Assembly (NCBI RefSeq): GCF_022808645.1 | Contig: NZ_JAKZKT010000028.1 | Coordinates: forward strand, 1-58,789 | From: Bacillus litorisediminis | Lineage (GTDB): Bacteria; Bacillota; Bacilli; Bacillales; JC228 | DNA length: 58,789 bases | Reading direction: 5' to 3' | Shown here: positions 9,942-17,897 of the stretch, one piece after another | Layout of the letters: every line of letters begins with the position of its first letter | How positions within the stretch are numbered: the first letter of the stretch is position 1 | The notes under the pieces: model-generated | What the model saw: the letters and a program-made list of their open reading frames with translations, nothing else | What the model was told of the DNA's origin: nothing | The model's database searches: none | Position numbers and translations under genes: made by a program

Positions 9942-10605
9942 ACGTAAACTTGTTTCTAAATTATCTAAAGTTATGCAAGAAGTGAAATACATTCAAAAGC
10001 GAGGTAAAAACGCTTTTCACGGTTACAACTATGCTACCGAATCAGACGTAGCGGAAAAGGTTAGAGAAGTGTTAGCTGAGCAGTGTGTAATTATGGTACC
10101 AGACATGAAAAGTCACACAGTTAGAGAACATATTAACGCTAAAGGTAAGACAGAATATATCGTTACGGCTGAAATGGAGTTTCGTTTTATAGACGGAGAA
10201 ACAGGCGAAGAATTGATTTTCAAAATGTACGGTGAAGGTCAGGATGCAGGCGATAAAGCAGTCTATAAAGCTATCACAGGTGCTCAGAAATACGCTCTGA
10301 TGAAAGTATTTATGATTCCGACTGGTGACGATCCAGAAGGAGATACAGGAACAGATGAACGGAACGAGGAGAAACCAGAAACAGCTTCACCTAAACAAAT
10401 CGGCTTGATGAAAACCATTGTTAAGGAATTAGCCATTAACGGCAAATGTGATGAAAGTGTCGTGTATGAGTCGCTGAAAGTAAAGGTTAAGAACAATTTT
10501 GAATTTACCGATTTAGAAAGTCTAACCAAACAACAAGCTAATCAATGCATTAAAATCCTAACCGCTTGGAAAGAAGAAAAGATTAACAAAAAACAAGGAG
10601 CATAA
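9934..10605 (+). CDS. erf: ERF-family single-strand annealing recombinase
   Basis: ERF proteins bind ssDNA and anneal complementary strands during phage recombination and genome circularisation. The first 145 residues carry the family pattern (NAFHGYNYATESDVAEKVREVL, then GDKAVYKAITGAQKYALMKVF...GDDPEGD). A C-terminal region of about 70 residues may contact SSB or helicase. The ATG at 9934 was chosen because GAGGGGGAGA lies just upstream. SSB is encoded further down the same operon. Confidence 0.9.
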   Translation: MTERKLVSKLSKVMQEVKYIQKRGKNAFHGYNYATESDVAEKVREVLAEQCVIMVPDMKSHTVREHINAKGKTEYIVTAEMEFRFIDGETGEELIFKMYGEGQDAGDKAVYKAITGAQKYALMKVFMIPTGDDPEGDTGTDERNEEKPETASPKQIGLMKTIVKELAINGKCDESVVYESLKVKVKNNFEFTDLESLTKQQANQCIKILTAWKEEKINKKQGA

Positions 10606-10618
10606 AGGAGCTGGGAAA

Positions 10619-10873
10619 ATGAAACTCGTAAAGCGTAACCTCACCAAAGAAGATTTATACCACATTGAACGTTATTTCGAGGAGAAGAGAAAAGTATTCG
10701 GAGACCTTGCTGATGATGTTCTATTTGATGTAGTAGATCAGCTTATAGCAGATAGCAGGGAGTATATAGAACAAACGACTAAAAATGTACGAACCAACGT
10801 GTATTTACTCAGTAGATTACGGGAGTTCGGTGTAACGTTTGACGATGTAATGAGGGATTTAAGTCCGCAATAG
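10619..10873 (+). CDS. Hypothetical phage protein (84 aa)
   Basis: A helical, charged protein preceded by AAAGGAGC. No domain was recognised. The downstream spacer carries the AACCAAATTGTGAAATA intercistronic repeat. Confidence 0.55.
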   Translation: MKLVKRNLTKEDLYHIERYFEEKRKVFGDLADDVLFDVVDQLIADSREYIEQTTKNVRTNVYLLSRLREFGVTFDDVMRDLSPQ

Positions 10874-10905
10874 AACCAAATTGTGAAATAAAAGAAGGTG
10901 AAAAA

Positions 10906-11088
10906 ATGGCTTTTACAATCAAATGTAATGAATGTGGAAATGAACAGGTTTTTAAAGAAGGGGATAGAAGGTGGCAAGATAACATCGAGATTGAAGCAGA
11001 GCAAATAGGTTATCAAAATGCAATCAGTCATCTTACTATCTACTGTGAAAACGAAAAATGTAACCATTGGATAGACATTAAGTACTGA
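10906..11088 (+). CDS. Small zinc-ribbon-like protein (60 aa)
   Basis: Two CxxC-type pairs (CNECGN near the N-terminus; CENEKCNHW near the C-terminus) suggest a single zinc ribbon. GAAGGTG precedes the ATG. Function is unknown. Confidence 0.58.
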   Translation: MAFTIKCNECGNEQVFKEGDRRWQDNIEIEAEQIGYQNAISHLTIYCENEKCNHWIDIKY

Positions 11089-11153
11089 ACAGTACGTAGA
11101 AAATACGCATGAGTTAGGGGCTTGTAGCCTCTAACTCGAAAGGAGAAAAGAAA

Positions 11154-11279
11154 ATGGAAAAAGAACTATGCCCATACTGCGGAGGGCAAGGCTATATTTG
11201 CGATTCAAACGATGGAGGAAGAACATTTATACAGAGGCCATGTGAAATGTGTGAAGGAAGAGGTGAACAAAATGGATGA
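11154..11279 (+). CDS. Tiny DnaJ-type zinc-finger protein (41 aa)
   Basis: The 41-residue product is essentially one CPYCGGQG...CEMCEGRG pair, the CxxCxGxG repeat of DnaJ-like zinc fingers. AAAGGAG precedes the ATG. The last codons overlap the next gene. It may be a small protein- or nucleic-acid-binding module. It is too short for many gene callers. Confidence 0.6.
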   Translation: MEKELCPYCGGQGYICDSNDGGRTFIQRPCEMCEGRGEQNG

Positions 11280-11364
11280 AAAACAAGAAAAATACACATG
11301 GTTAGGCTTTGTATTCTTCGCAGCAGTTTGGGTCTTATTCATGATAGTGGGGGTGTTGGAATGA
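11272..11364 (+). CDS. Single-pass membrane microprotein (30 aa)
   Basis: The frame encodes a charged N-terminus followed by one hydrophobic segment (WLGFVFFAAVWVLFMIVGVL). It overlaps the upstream zinc-finger gene and the downstream YopX-like gene (ATGA overlap), so it sits inside a coupled chain. Its role is unknown. Confidence 0.5.
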   Translation: MDEKQEKYTWLGFVFFAAVWVLFMIVGVLE

Positions 11365-11789
11365 GAGAGATTAAGTTTCGCGCGTGGAATCAACATCAAA
11401 ATAAAATGTTGGATTGGGATTATTTAAGAACTACTTGTCCTATGTCACACTTTTCTTCCGACTTGGAATTTATGCAATACACCGGGCTAACGGATAAAAA
11501 CGGAAATCCAATCTATGAAGGAGATATTATCAAACAAGAATATAATGTGGTTTTTCAATCATATTATGACCCTGTTACTTTTGGATTTGAAGGGGAAGAG
11601 TCGGAAGAAGGACACCACATAGGAGAGGTTGTTATTTTGGCAAGTAAAGGTGCTTGCATGAGAAAACCATTGAGGATTCCTGTAGATGCTGAACCGGAGA
11701 TATCAAATCAGTATAAAAATGTTGCGGGTTATCGTTGTGAAGTAATCGGAAACATTTACGAAAACCCTGAATTATTGGAGCAAACCTAA
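11361..11789 (+). CDS. YopX-family protein
   Basis: The 142-residue protein starts MREIKFRAWN and has the characteristic QYTGLTDKNGNPIYEGDII core and a C-terminal VIGNIYENPELL. These are signatures of the YopX family (after SPbeta YopX), common in Firmicute phages and of unknown biochemical function. The ATG at 11361 with TGGGGGTG upstream was chosen over an earlier in-frame start. Confidence 0.85.
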   Translation: MREIKFRAWNQHQNKMLDWDYLRTTCPMSHFSSDLEFMQYTGLTDKNGNPIYEGDIIKQEYNVVFQSYYDPVTFGFEGEESEEGHHIGEVVILASKGACMRKPLRIPVDAEPEISNQYKNVAGYRCEVIGNIYENPELLEQT

Positions 11790-11968
11790 TGAAATGCCCC
11801 ATCTGTAAAAGCGAGAATGTAAGAGTCCTAGATAAACGCAATCGAACCAAAGGGATCTACCGCAGACGAGAATGTGAGGACTGCTTAACGCGGTTCTCTA
11901 CACATGAATTTGTAGTTACCAAGTCCCTGGACAAGCACTTGTTAGAAATGATGGAAAGAAGGAAGTGA
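11789..11968 (+). CDS. NrdR-like zinc-ribbon protein (59 aa)
   Basis: CPICKSENVRVLDKR...RRRECEDCLTRFSTHEFV is very close to the zinc-ribbon of the NrdR transcriptional repressor, but the ATP-cone domain is absent. The ATG overlaps the YopX stop (TAATG). It may bind nucleic acid; acting on host nrd genes would be speculation. Confidence 0.65.
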   Translation: MKCPICKSENVRVLDKRNRTKGIYRRRECEDCLTRFSTHEFVVTKSLDKHLLEMMERRK

Positions 11969-11972
11969 TACA

Positions 11973-12083
11973 ATGTTTAACCATTTGAAAGGTAGTTTTT
12001 TCGATTTCCCACTTTATATTCCTGACCCCAATTATGCAACATGGTACAGAAAAACGTTCATGAGACCTAGAAGAAAGAAGTAA
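11973..12083 (+). CDS. Hypothetical microprotein (36 aa)
   Basis: A short frame after GGAAGTGATACA encodes a peptide with an aromatic N-terminal half and a very basic end (RKTFMRPRRKK). It fills the spacer between the NrdR-like and replication genes. No family was recognised. Confidence 0.4.
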   Translation: MFNHLKGSFFDFPLYIPDPNYATWYRKTFMRPRRKK

Positions 12084-12099
12084 AGAAGGTGAGGTGAGA

Positions 12100-12891
12100 A
12101 TGCAAGGCTGGATTAAATTGCACAGATCCGTAATGAAAAGCGAAACCTTTTCAAAGCTAACGGCTATTCAACAATTAATTGCCATCTACATAATTTTAAA
12201 TGCTAACCATGAAGATGGAGTTTGGTATGACAAATACAAAAATATTGAGGTTCCTGTAAAAAGAGGGCAGCTTATCGTATCCAGAAACAAGATAGCGAAT
12301 GACTGGTTTAGGGGTGACAAAGAGATAACAGAACAGAAAGTAAGGACAACATTAAAGAAATTAGAGAAGTTATCATTTTTAACCATCACACCAACCAACA
12401 ACTATACCCTCTTAGAAGTGCTAAACTACAACGTTTATCAAGAAAAAGAAAACGAATCTAACCAAGTGATTAACCAAGAACTAACCAAGTCTCAACCAAG
12501 AGCTAACCAAGTCTTAACCACAAACAAGAATGATAAGAATGATAAGAATGAAAAGAATAATACTTTACGTCAGAAGTTCAAGTATGAACATTCTGACATG
12601 AAATTAGCTGAATTGTTATTCAACTACATCCAAGATAACGGAGATGGTGCTAATAAAGTGAAATCTCCAAACATGGAAAAGTGGGCAAATGAAATAAGGC
12701 TGATTAGAGAAAGGGATAGAAAAACACACGAACAAATTAAAAAATCTATTGAGTGGTCACAGAATCACCATTTTTGGAAAACCGTTATATTGTCTCCTAG
12801 TAAACTACGAGAAAAGTACCAGCAAATGAGTTTACAGGCTAAGGCTGATATGAAAAAAACAAATAACGAGATTAATTGGGAGGACTTGTAA
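12100..12891 (+). CDS. DnaD-like phage replication initiator/organiser
   Basis: The 263-residue protein has an N-terminal winged-helix region (GWIKLHRSVMKSETFSKLTAIQQLIAIYIILNAN) like phage replisome organisers, a polar Asn/Lys linker near residues 125-155, and a C-terminal helical region of the DnaD/DnaB2 kind (NEIRLIRERDRKTHEQIKKSIEWSQNHHFWKTVILSPSKLREKY). It should bind the phage origin and recruit the helicase loader next door. In the SPP1 scheme it matches G38P. AAGGTGAGGTGA precedes the ATG. Confidence 0.82.
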   Translation: MQGWIKLHRSVMKSETFSKLTAIQQLIAIYIILNANHEDGVWYDKYKNIEVPVKRGQLIVSRNKIANDWFRGDKEITEQKVRTTLKKLEKLSFLTITPTNNYTLLEVLNYNVYQEKENESNQVINQELTKSQPRANQVLTTNKNDKNDKNEKNNTLRQKFKYEHSDMKLAELLFNYIQDNGDGANKVKSPNMEKWANEIRLIRERDRKTHEQIKKSIEWSQNHHFWKTVILSPSKLREKYQQMSLQAKADMKKTNNEINWEDL

Positions 12892-13142
12892 TGACAAGAG
12901 AACAAGTGAAAGAAGTTTTTAAAGTCATTAACGCTGCTTATTCTCAATTTGAAGTCACCAAAGAAAAACTAGATATATGGCATAAGTACCTGATGGACCA
13001 AAACCCCGCAACTGTCATGATGAAGGTGGAACGGTTCATTTTAGAAAGTAAATTCCCACCGACTATTGCGGAATTAAGAGATAACCGGATTCAACAGGAA
13101 GATCCAAGCGTATTAGCGGTATTTTGGAGTGCAGAACAATGA
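12891..13142 (+). CDS. G39P-like helicase loader/inhibitor
   Basis: An 83-residue protein resembling the 'loader and inhibitor of phage G40P' family (SPP1 G39P), which brings the DnaB-like helicase to the origin complex. Evidence is the helical N-terminus, the MKVERFILESKFPPTIAELRD motif typical of the family, and the gene order initiator-loader-helicase. The ATG at 12891 overlaps the previous stop (TAATG), and GGGAGGAC lies upstream. Confidence 0.75.
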   Translation: MTREQVKEVFKVINAAYSQFEVTKEKLDIWHKYLMDQNPATVMMKVERFILESKFPPTIAELRDNRIQQEDPSVLAVFWSAEQ

Positions 13143-14428
13143 TCGAGCAAGCAGAAGAAATTCTTTTAGGGTCTATCCTTAAAGACAATTCCATCCTGAG
13201 TGAAATTATCTTAGAACCACATCATTTCTTAGACACTATTAACAGCAATCTTTATAAAGCGATGCGATCCGTAAAGAAAAAAGGATACCCGATAGACGGA
13301 GTAACCATATCAGACGAAATGGGCGAATCATCCTTTTTCTTTACTGGTGGAAATGAGAGATTAGAAGAATTAAAGAAAAGCGTACCTTCTACCCATGCTT
13401 TTAAATCATACGAACAAGTGATTTTAAACCGATGGAAATTAGAAAAATCAAGGGAACTTCTTTCTGAAACACTCGACAACTTGACGCTAGATAAAATCCA
13501 AACGTTAATCAAAGACTTATCCAACATTGAAGGAGAAGGAACCCAAGAAGAATTCAACCTGAAAAGTCAGCTCCAACAAATGCTGGAACTAGTAACGGTA
13601 GAAACCCCGAAAGAAAGAAGTGGGATTCCAAGCGGATTTTTAGACATAGACAACAAGACTGACGGCTTTCAAGGGAACGACTTAGTGATAGTAGGAGCCC
13701 GCCCAAGCATGGGAAAAACTGCCTTTTTACTCAACATGGCATTAAATGCTGCCAAAAAGGTACAAGCCATTCCGATTATTTTTTCGCTAGAAATGACCTC
13801 CCAAAGTCTCATGAAACGCATGATTTCATGCTTAGCGGAAATAAACGGAATGAAGCTTAAAAACCCTTACCACTACACGACAGAAGAAGAAAAGAAACGA
13901 TGGGTATCCGCTATTGGTGTACTCGGTGACTTGGATATTCAAATATATGACAAGCCTAGGCAAAAAATAACCGAAATGCGGACAAAAATTAGAAAAATAA
14001 AACACGACAATCCCGGTAGAGAAATCATCGTGTTCATCGACTATCTGACTTTGATTAAACCATCTCAAGACTATAAGAGCAATACCCATGCACAGGTAAC
14101 GGAAATCAGTGCAGATTTAAAATCAATGGCCAAAGAGTTTAATTGCCCGGTTGTCTGTTTAGCCCAACTTTCCCGGAGTGTAGAAAGCCGATCTGACAAA
14201 AGACCGTTCATGAGTGATTTAAGGGAATCTGGGAGTATCGAACAAGACGCAGACATTATCATGCTCCTATACCGGGATGAATACTACAACGGAACCACAG
14301 ACGATAACCGGAATGTTTTAGAAGTAGACATAGCCAAAAATCGGGACGGGGAAGTGGGGAAAGTCAAAATCATGTACAGAAAAGAGATTAACAAAATGGA
14401 GAACTTCTACCACTATCACGGAAAATGA
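13139..14428 (+). CDS. DnaB-like replicative helicase
   Basis: This hexameric 5'-3' helicase of the phage fork has an N-terminal DnaB domain (residues 1-100) and a RecA-like core. Walker A is GARPSMGKT, Walker B lies around IIVFIDYLTLI, and the DLRESGSIEQDADIIMLLYRDEYY block is conserved in DnaB. The 429-residue length is typical. The ATG at 13139 overlaps the loader stop and has GGAGTG upstream. Confidence 0.95.
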   Translation: MIEQAEEILLGSILKDNSILSEIILEPHHFLDTINSNLYKAMRSVKKKGYPIDGVTISDEMGESSFFFTGGNERLEELKKSVPSTHAFKSYEQVILNRWKLEKSRELLSETLDNLTLDKIQTLIKDLSNIEGEGTQEEFNLKSQLQQMLELVTVETPKERSGIPSGFLDIDNKTDGFQGNDLVIVGARPSMGKTAFLLNMALNAAKKVQAIPIIFSLEMTSQSLMKRMISCLAEINGMKLKNPYHYTTEEEKKRWVSAIGVLGDLDIQIYDKPRQKITEMRTKIRKIKHDNPGREIIVFIDYLTLIKPSQDYKSNTHAQVTEISADLKSMAKEFNCPVVCLAQLSRSVESRSDKRPFMSDLRESGSIEQDADIIMLLYRDEYYNGTTDDNRNVLEVDIAKNRDGEVGKVKIMYRKEINKMENFYHYHGK

Positions 14429-14625
14429 CAATTCAACACATCTATCTGGAAGCCAAAGAACATGGCTTTAAAAGTCTAGTCCTATTAATTGAATACTTGG
14501 TAGAAGAAAGAAAGGTCTTGAAGTTTACCGACCCCGAAGAAAAACTTACCTACTACCTTCAAGACCGCTTCCGAAACAAAATGAATGAATATTTACGTGA
14601 ATATGAGGTGAAAAGGAATGGATAA
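14425..14625 (+). CDS. Hypothetical phage protein (66 aa)
   Basis: The ATG overlaps the helicase stop (ATGA), implying coupled translation. The protein is helical (IYLEAKEHGFKSLVLLIEYLVEE...). It resembles short proteins seen after dnaB in Firmicute phages, but no function is known. Confidence 0.6.
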   Translation: MTIQHIYLEAKEHGFKSLVLLIEYLVEERKVLKFTDPEEKLTYYLQDRFRNKMNEYLREYEVKRNG

Positions 14626-14905
14626 AGTAGAAAAACATACACACATCTGCACAAGGCTAATCACTATTTACGAACAAAAAAATAAAGATTATGGTGATTC
14701 ATTCGGACAACAGTTTAAGGAGTACGGATTAACATCATCTGCCATTCGCTTAGAGGACAAATTCAGACGATTTAAAAACCTAATTAAGAATCCAGCACAG
14801 GTCAAAGATGAAACACTCGAAGATACATTAATGGACATGGCTAATTATTGCATAATGACCATTATCGAATTACAGAGCGAAGAACCCAAAAGAATATTGA
14901 TATGA
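14618..14905 (+). CDS. DUF1599 / Nmad1-like protein
   Basis: The 95-residue protein has the family pattern YEQKNKDYGDSFGQQFKEYG...RLEDKFRRFKNLI...DETLEDTLMDMANYCIM, with acidic residues laid out as in MazG-like all-alpha NTP pyrophosphohydrolases. DUF1599 (nucleotide modification associated domain 1) occurs with phage nucleotide metabolism genes. A dUTPase of a related fold is encoded downstream. Confidence 0.78.
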   Translation: MDKVEKHTHICTRLITIYEQKNKDYGDSFGQQFKEYGLTSSAIRLEDKFRRFKNLIKNPAQVKDETLEDTLMDMANYCIMTIIELQSEEPKRILI

Positions 14906-14918
14906 CGGGGTAAACGGG

Positions 14919-15440
14919 ATGGATAAGAAACAGAAAAAGAAAATCCGAATCCGAATAGGCGATCTAATCGACCATAACTGCAAAACATGTGAAATCGGCG
15001 GAAAAAGTGATATGCAGAAGTATTGCAATACCCAATGTGACGTAGGAAAAGAACTCTTAGCTCTCGGAAAACAATTAGAGGAGGAAAAGAAAGTGCCAAT
15101 TATTAAAAACGTAGTCGAAAAGGAACCGGTGAAGATACCAGTCAAGAAAGAACGGAACAAAAAGAAAAAGGGGGAGGAACCTGAACAAGAAAATAAACTG
15201 GATAACCAAATTCAGCAGCGCATTAAATTCCTAGAATCAGAGCTTGAGAGGAGAACGGATGAAAATATGACTTTAAGCAACGAGAACGCCCGACATTTTA
15301 ACAGAATCATTCAGCTAGATGCAGAAGTCGAGAACAAGAAAAAGGCGCTAGAAACCGCACGTATAGCTTTAGAACGCTATGAGGAAGAAAACAGGGCATT
15401 AAGAGAAATCGTAAAACTAAGTGTAAATCTATGGGTATGA
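14919..15440 (+). CDS. N-terminal Cys-cluster plus coiled-coil protein (173 aa)
   Basis: The N-terminus carries HNCKTC...YCNTQCDVGKEL (about residues 19-44), like the zf-C2HCIx2C zinc finger. A very basic linker and a long coiled coil (about 95-165, FLESELERRTDENMTLSNENARH...) follow. It may be a scaffold or nucleic-acid-binding protein. The function is unknown. Confidence 0.62.
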   Translation: MDKKQKKKIRIRIGDLIDHNCKTCEIGGKSDMQKYCNTQCDVGKELLALGKQLEEEKKVPIIKNVVEKEPVKIPVKKERNKKKKGEEPEQENKLDNQIQQRIKFLESELERRTDENMTLSNENARHFNRIIQLDAEVENKKKALETARIALERYEEENRALREIVKLSVNLWV

Positions 15441-15454
15441 GGGAGGAAAAGAGA

Positions 15455-15841
15455 ATGAGTGAATGGCTAACTACTGGACAAATGATAGATAGGTTAAAGG
15501 TTGGAGAAGTGGCTGAAAATCAAAGTGGGATGACAAAAGTATTTTATGATTTTCCAACAAGAACATTAGTCTATGATATTGAAGGTAATTTGAGCAAAAA
15601 GTGTTTGCCATTTGATATTTCAATGGATTCTGTAAATGAAAGGTGGAGAATCCTCCCTAAATACGTAACCTTTGAAGAAGCTATGAAGGCTAGGAGAGAG
15701 GGCAAGGGAGTGAAATTCCACTATGAAAATGGAACGATTTATATCGGCAAAGGTTCAAAAATGAAATTGAAAGATAGTTGGTTTGCTTCAAAGACATTTG
15801 ATGATTTAGTTGAGGGCAAATGGACTATCAAGGAGGACTAA
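15455..15841 (+). CDS. Hypothetical phage protein (128 aa)
   Basis: It starts MSEWLTTGQMIDRLKVGEVAENQ and looks like a small beta-rich phage protein with two repeated halves (GNLSKKCLPFD; GTIYIGKGSKMKLKD). Related proteins occur in Bacillus prophages without known function. The ATG at 15455 follows GAGGGAGG and was preferred over an upstream start. Confidence 0.6.
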   Translation: MSEWLTTGQMIDRLKVGEVAENQSGMTKVFYDFPTRTLVYDIEGNLSKKCLPFDISMDSVNERWRILPKYVTFEEAMKARREGKGVKFHYENGTIYIGKGSKMKLKDSWFASKTFDDLVEGKWTIKED

Positions 15842-15842
15842 C

Positions 15843-16187
15843 ATGGACACAGGTCTACGAGCCGTGCCAAAGCCCCGTCATCGGAGACGAGTACCCAAAC
15901 GAGGAAACGTCACCAAGATAACTCAAAAGGTCAGAAAAGAAGTAATGCGGAGATCCGAGGGAAAGTGTGAAAGGTGCGGAAAGAGTCAAGCATACTCGTT
16001 TGAAATGGCTCATCTGAAACAAGCGAGTCAAGGTGGTCGCGGGGATGAACCTTGGAATATTGCCTTACTTTGTGGGCCGAGTGTAAACACAGGAACCTGT
16101 CATAACTTTGCCGACTACACGGCAGAAGGGCGCAAGTGGAGGATGGAGAAGAGAGAAGAATTGTACAAGTATTATTTTTCATTTTGA
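15843..16187 (+). CDS. HNH-like nuclease / recombination protein
   Basis: The 114-residue protein has a basic N-terminus, then RSEGKCERCGKSQAYSFEMAHLKQASQGGRG...WNIALLCGPSVNTGTCHNFAD. CxxC plus AHL plus C..H at the end fit a zinc-bound HNH (NinG-like) fold. In an early operon it may resolve recombination intermediates. AAGGAGG lies upstream of the ATG. Confidence 0.7.
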   Translation: MDTGLRAVPKPRHRRRVPKRGNVTKITQKVRKEVMRRSEGKCERCGKSQAYSFEMAHLKQASQGGRGDEPWNIALLCGPSVNTGTCHNFADYTAEGRKWRMEKREELYKYYFSF

Positions 16188-16261
16188 ACTGAAAAAGAGC
16201 ATAAAAACCCAAAATAACAGTACAGTCAAATCACTTATTTAACAAGAGAAAGGATGTTCGT

Positions 16262-16441
16262 ATGCCAAAGATGGACGATTCAAAATTAGGTACACCTTTT
16301 GTTGTAACAGGCTTATTACACATGGTAGAGGATGAAGGATTCACACCGCGAGAAGCACTAGAAATTGTTGAAGATATTAAAAACCAAACATTCTTTGCTT
16401 TAATGGAAATCCAAAAAGAAAAGAGAGGTAATGCAAAATGA
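16262..16441 (+). CDS. Hypothetical phage protein (59 aa)
   Basis: A small acidic helical protein preceded by AGAAAGGATG, ending in an ATGA overlap with ssb. No family was recognised. Confidence 0.5.
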   Translation: MPKMDDSKLGTPFVVTGLLHMVEDEGFTPREALEIVEDIKNQTFFALMEIQKEKRGNAK

Positions 16442-16842
16442 ACAATGTAACACTTATTGGAAATATCAGTACAGACATAGATTTACGCGCAACCCCTAAC
16501 GGGAAATTTGTAGCGAAATTTAACTTAGCGGTCAATAACCCATACAACCGAGAAAAGACTTCCTTTCTCCCTATCGAAATATGGGGGAAGCCGGCCGAAC
16601 ACACCAGCAATTTTTGTGGTAAGGGCAGCAAGGTTGGAATAACCGGATACCTGGAAGTAGACGAATGGGAAAAGGACGGTAAGAAGCATTACAAAACAAA
16701 GGTAGTAGCAAATCAAATTGAGTTTCTCACACCAAAAGGAAAGAGTGAGAACACACCACCGCCAAAACAGAATACAAACGAAGATCCATTCGCCGATAAC
16801 GGAGAACCTATTGATATCAATGATGATGACCTACCGTTTTAA
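16438..16842 (+). CDS. ssb: Single-stranded DNA-binding protein
   Basis: This is a 134-residue SSB with an OB-fold over about residues 1-100 (MNNVTLIGNISTDIDLR...). A short linker leads to the acidic C-terminal tip DDDLPF that recruits partner proteins. It protects ssDNA at the phage fork and probably works with ERF. Its start overlaps the previous stop. Confidence 0.95.
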   Translation: MNNVTLIGNISTDIDLRATPNGKFVAKFNLAVNNPYNREKTSFLPIEIWGKPAEHTSNFCGKGSKVGITGYLEVDEWEKDGKKHYKTKVVANQIEFLTPKGKSENTPPPKQNTNEDPFADNGEPIDINDDDLPF

Positions 16843-16876
16843 TGAACAGTAGAAACAAACTGCGAAATAAGGAGAT
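16843..16876 (+). repeat. Intercistronic repeat copy
   Basis: GAACAGTAGAAACAAACTGC followed by GAAATAAGGAGA matches other spacers of the early operon (see 17056-17096 and 17343-17396). It ends in the ribosome binding site of the next small gene. Confidence 0.5.
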
Positions 16877-16881
16877 AGGTT

Positions 16882-17055
16882 ATGAAGAAAAAACGTTGGT
16901 TACAGTACCTTACTAACATACACAGAATACACCATATCACTTGGAGCTATGGATATACATTAAAACCTTTTAGAGTAGGTTACTTTGATGAATATGGATT
17001 TAAACGAATTAAGAGAAGCGAGTATCATGATTGCACTTCAACAGGAATTTATTAA
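16882..17055 (+). CDS. Hypothetical basic microprotein (57 aa)
   Basis: It starts MKKKRWLQYLTNIHRIHHITW and is rich in Lys, His and aromatic residues. AAGGAGATAGG precedes the ATG. Flanked on both sides by copies of the intercistronic repeat, so it looks like an exchangeable cassette. No family was recognised. Confidence 0.5.
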   Translation: MKKKRWLQYLTNIHRIHHITWSYGYTLKPFRVGYFDEYGFKRIKRSEYHDCTSTGIY

Positions 17056-17096
17056 CACGCAGTTCGTAGAATTGTTGAACCAAATTGTGCAATAGA
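17056..17096 (+). repeat. Intercistronic repeat copy
   Basis: The spacer contains GCAGTTCGTAGAATT, then GAACCAAATTGTGCAATA and ends with AAGGAGG. Variants of the two blocks recur at 10873-10900, 11086-11105, 16843-16876, 17343-17396 and 17861-17890, always between genes and just before a ribosome binding site. Confidence 0.55.
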
Positions 17097-17110
17097 GAAG
17101 GAGGATTAAA

Positions 17111-17341
17111 ATGTCTGATAACGAGCGACTAGAAGTGATAAAAGAAATATTTGGCATTCAACAAATGCAAACTTTCTCAGATAGAAAAAACATCGTTTTC
17201 AACTTAGATGATTTAGGTTGGTTAATTGAACAAGCAGAAAAGGTTGAACGCTATGAAAAAGCTTTATTGGAGATAGCAAATTCCCCATATGGATTAAGGG
17301 AAGTAATGGTGAACACTGCTCAAAAAGCATTAGTTAAATAA
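17111..17341 (+). CDS. Hypothetical phage protein (76 aa)
   Basis: A helical protein (SDNERLEVIKEIFGIQQMQ...DDLGWLIEQAEKVERYEKALLEIAN) with an AGGAGG ribosome binding site. It belongs to the type of small early proteins found in Bacillus prophages with no known function. Repeat copies flank it on both sides. Confidence 0.58.
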   Translation: MSDNERLEVIKEIFGIQQMQTFSDRKNIVFNLDDLGWLIEQAEKVERYEKALLEIANSPYGLREVMVNTAQKALVK

Positions 17342-17342
17342 T

Positions 17343-17396
17343 GTCGCAGTTCGTAGAATTCATGACGTTGCAGAATCAAATTGCGAAATAAGGAGA
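17343..17396 (+). repeat. Intercistronic repeat copy
   Basis: The spacer repeats CGCAGTTCGTAGAATT and, after about 17 bases, AATCAAATTGCGAAATAAGGAG. It nearly duplicates the spacer at 17056-17096. Confidence 0.55.
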
Positions 17397-17403
17397 GATA
17401 AAA

Positions 17404-17862
17404 ATGGAAACAAAAATAAAGACAATTACTAAAACAGTTTATGTAGCCAATGATGGTAAAGAGTTTGATGATGAAGATAACTGTCTTTGTCACGAACAAG
17501 AATTGGCTCAAGAAGAGCGAGAAAGGAATATTGAAAAGGATTTAGGTTTTGAAACAAACGCTAACTTTCCGAGCATGTTAAACACTAATAGAAGTAATCA
17601 CGAGTATAAGTTGTTTTTAATTAAAAACGAAAGTGATTTAGACCGTTTTGTAGAAATTTATGAATATTGGTTCACCAACTTGAAAAATTATTGGGAAGTA
17701 AATAAAGAAACATTTGTTTATCCAGATGTCCTTTGTATATTAGATTTCCCAACAGGTGGAGATGAACGCAGATTGTACAGATTATCACAGTTATGTCGTC
17801 AATTTAACGCATTTGTCGATGAAGTTTTTGCCAAAACTGATGATATGATGCAAGAAATTTAG
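17404..17862 (+). CDS. Hypothetical phage protein (152 aa)
   Basis: It starts METKIKTITKTVYVANDGKEF with an early DDEDNCLCHEQE motif, then a globular region. This general form (YVA.DG.EF......C..HE) is seen in many small phage proteins of unknown role. GGAGAGAT precedes the ATG. Confidence 0.6.
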   Translation: METKIKTITKTVYVANDGKEFDDEDNCLCHEQELAQEERERNIEKDLGFETNANFPSMLNTNRSNHEYKLFLIKNESDLDRFVEIYEYWFTNLKNYWEVNKETFVYPDVLCILDFPTGGDERRLYRLSQLCRQFNAFVDEVFAKTDDMMQEI

Positions 17863-17897
17863 TTCGCACTACGTAGAAAAAGTGAAGGAGTGAAACA

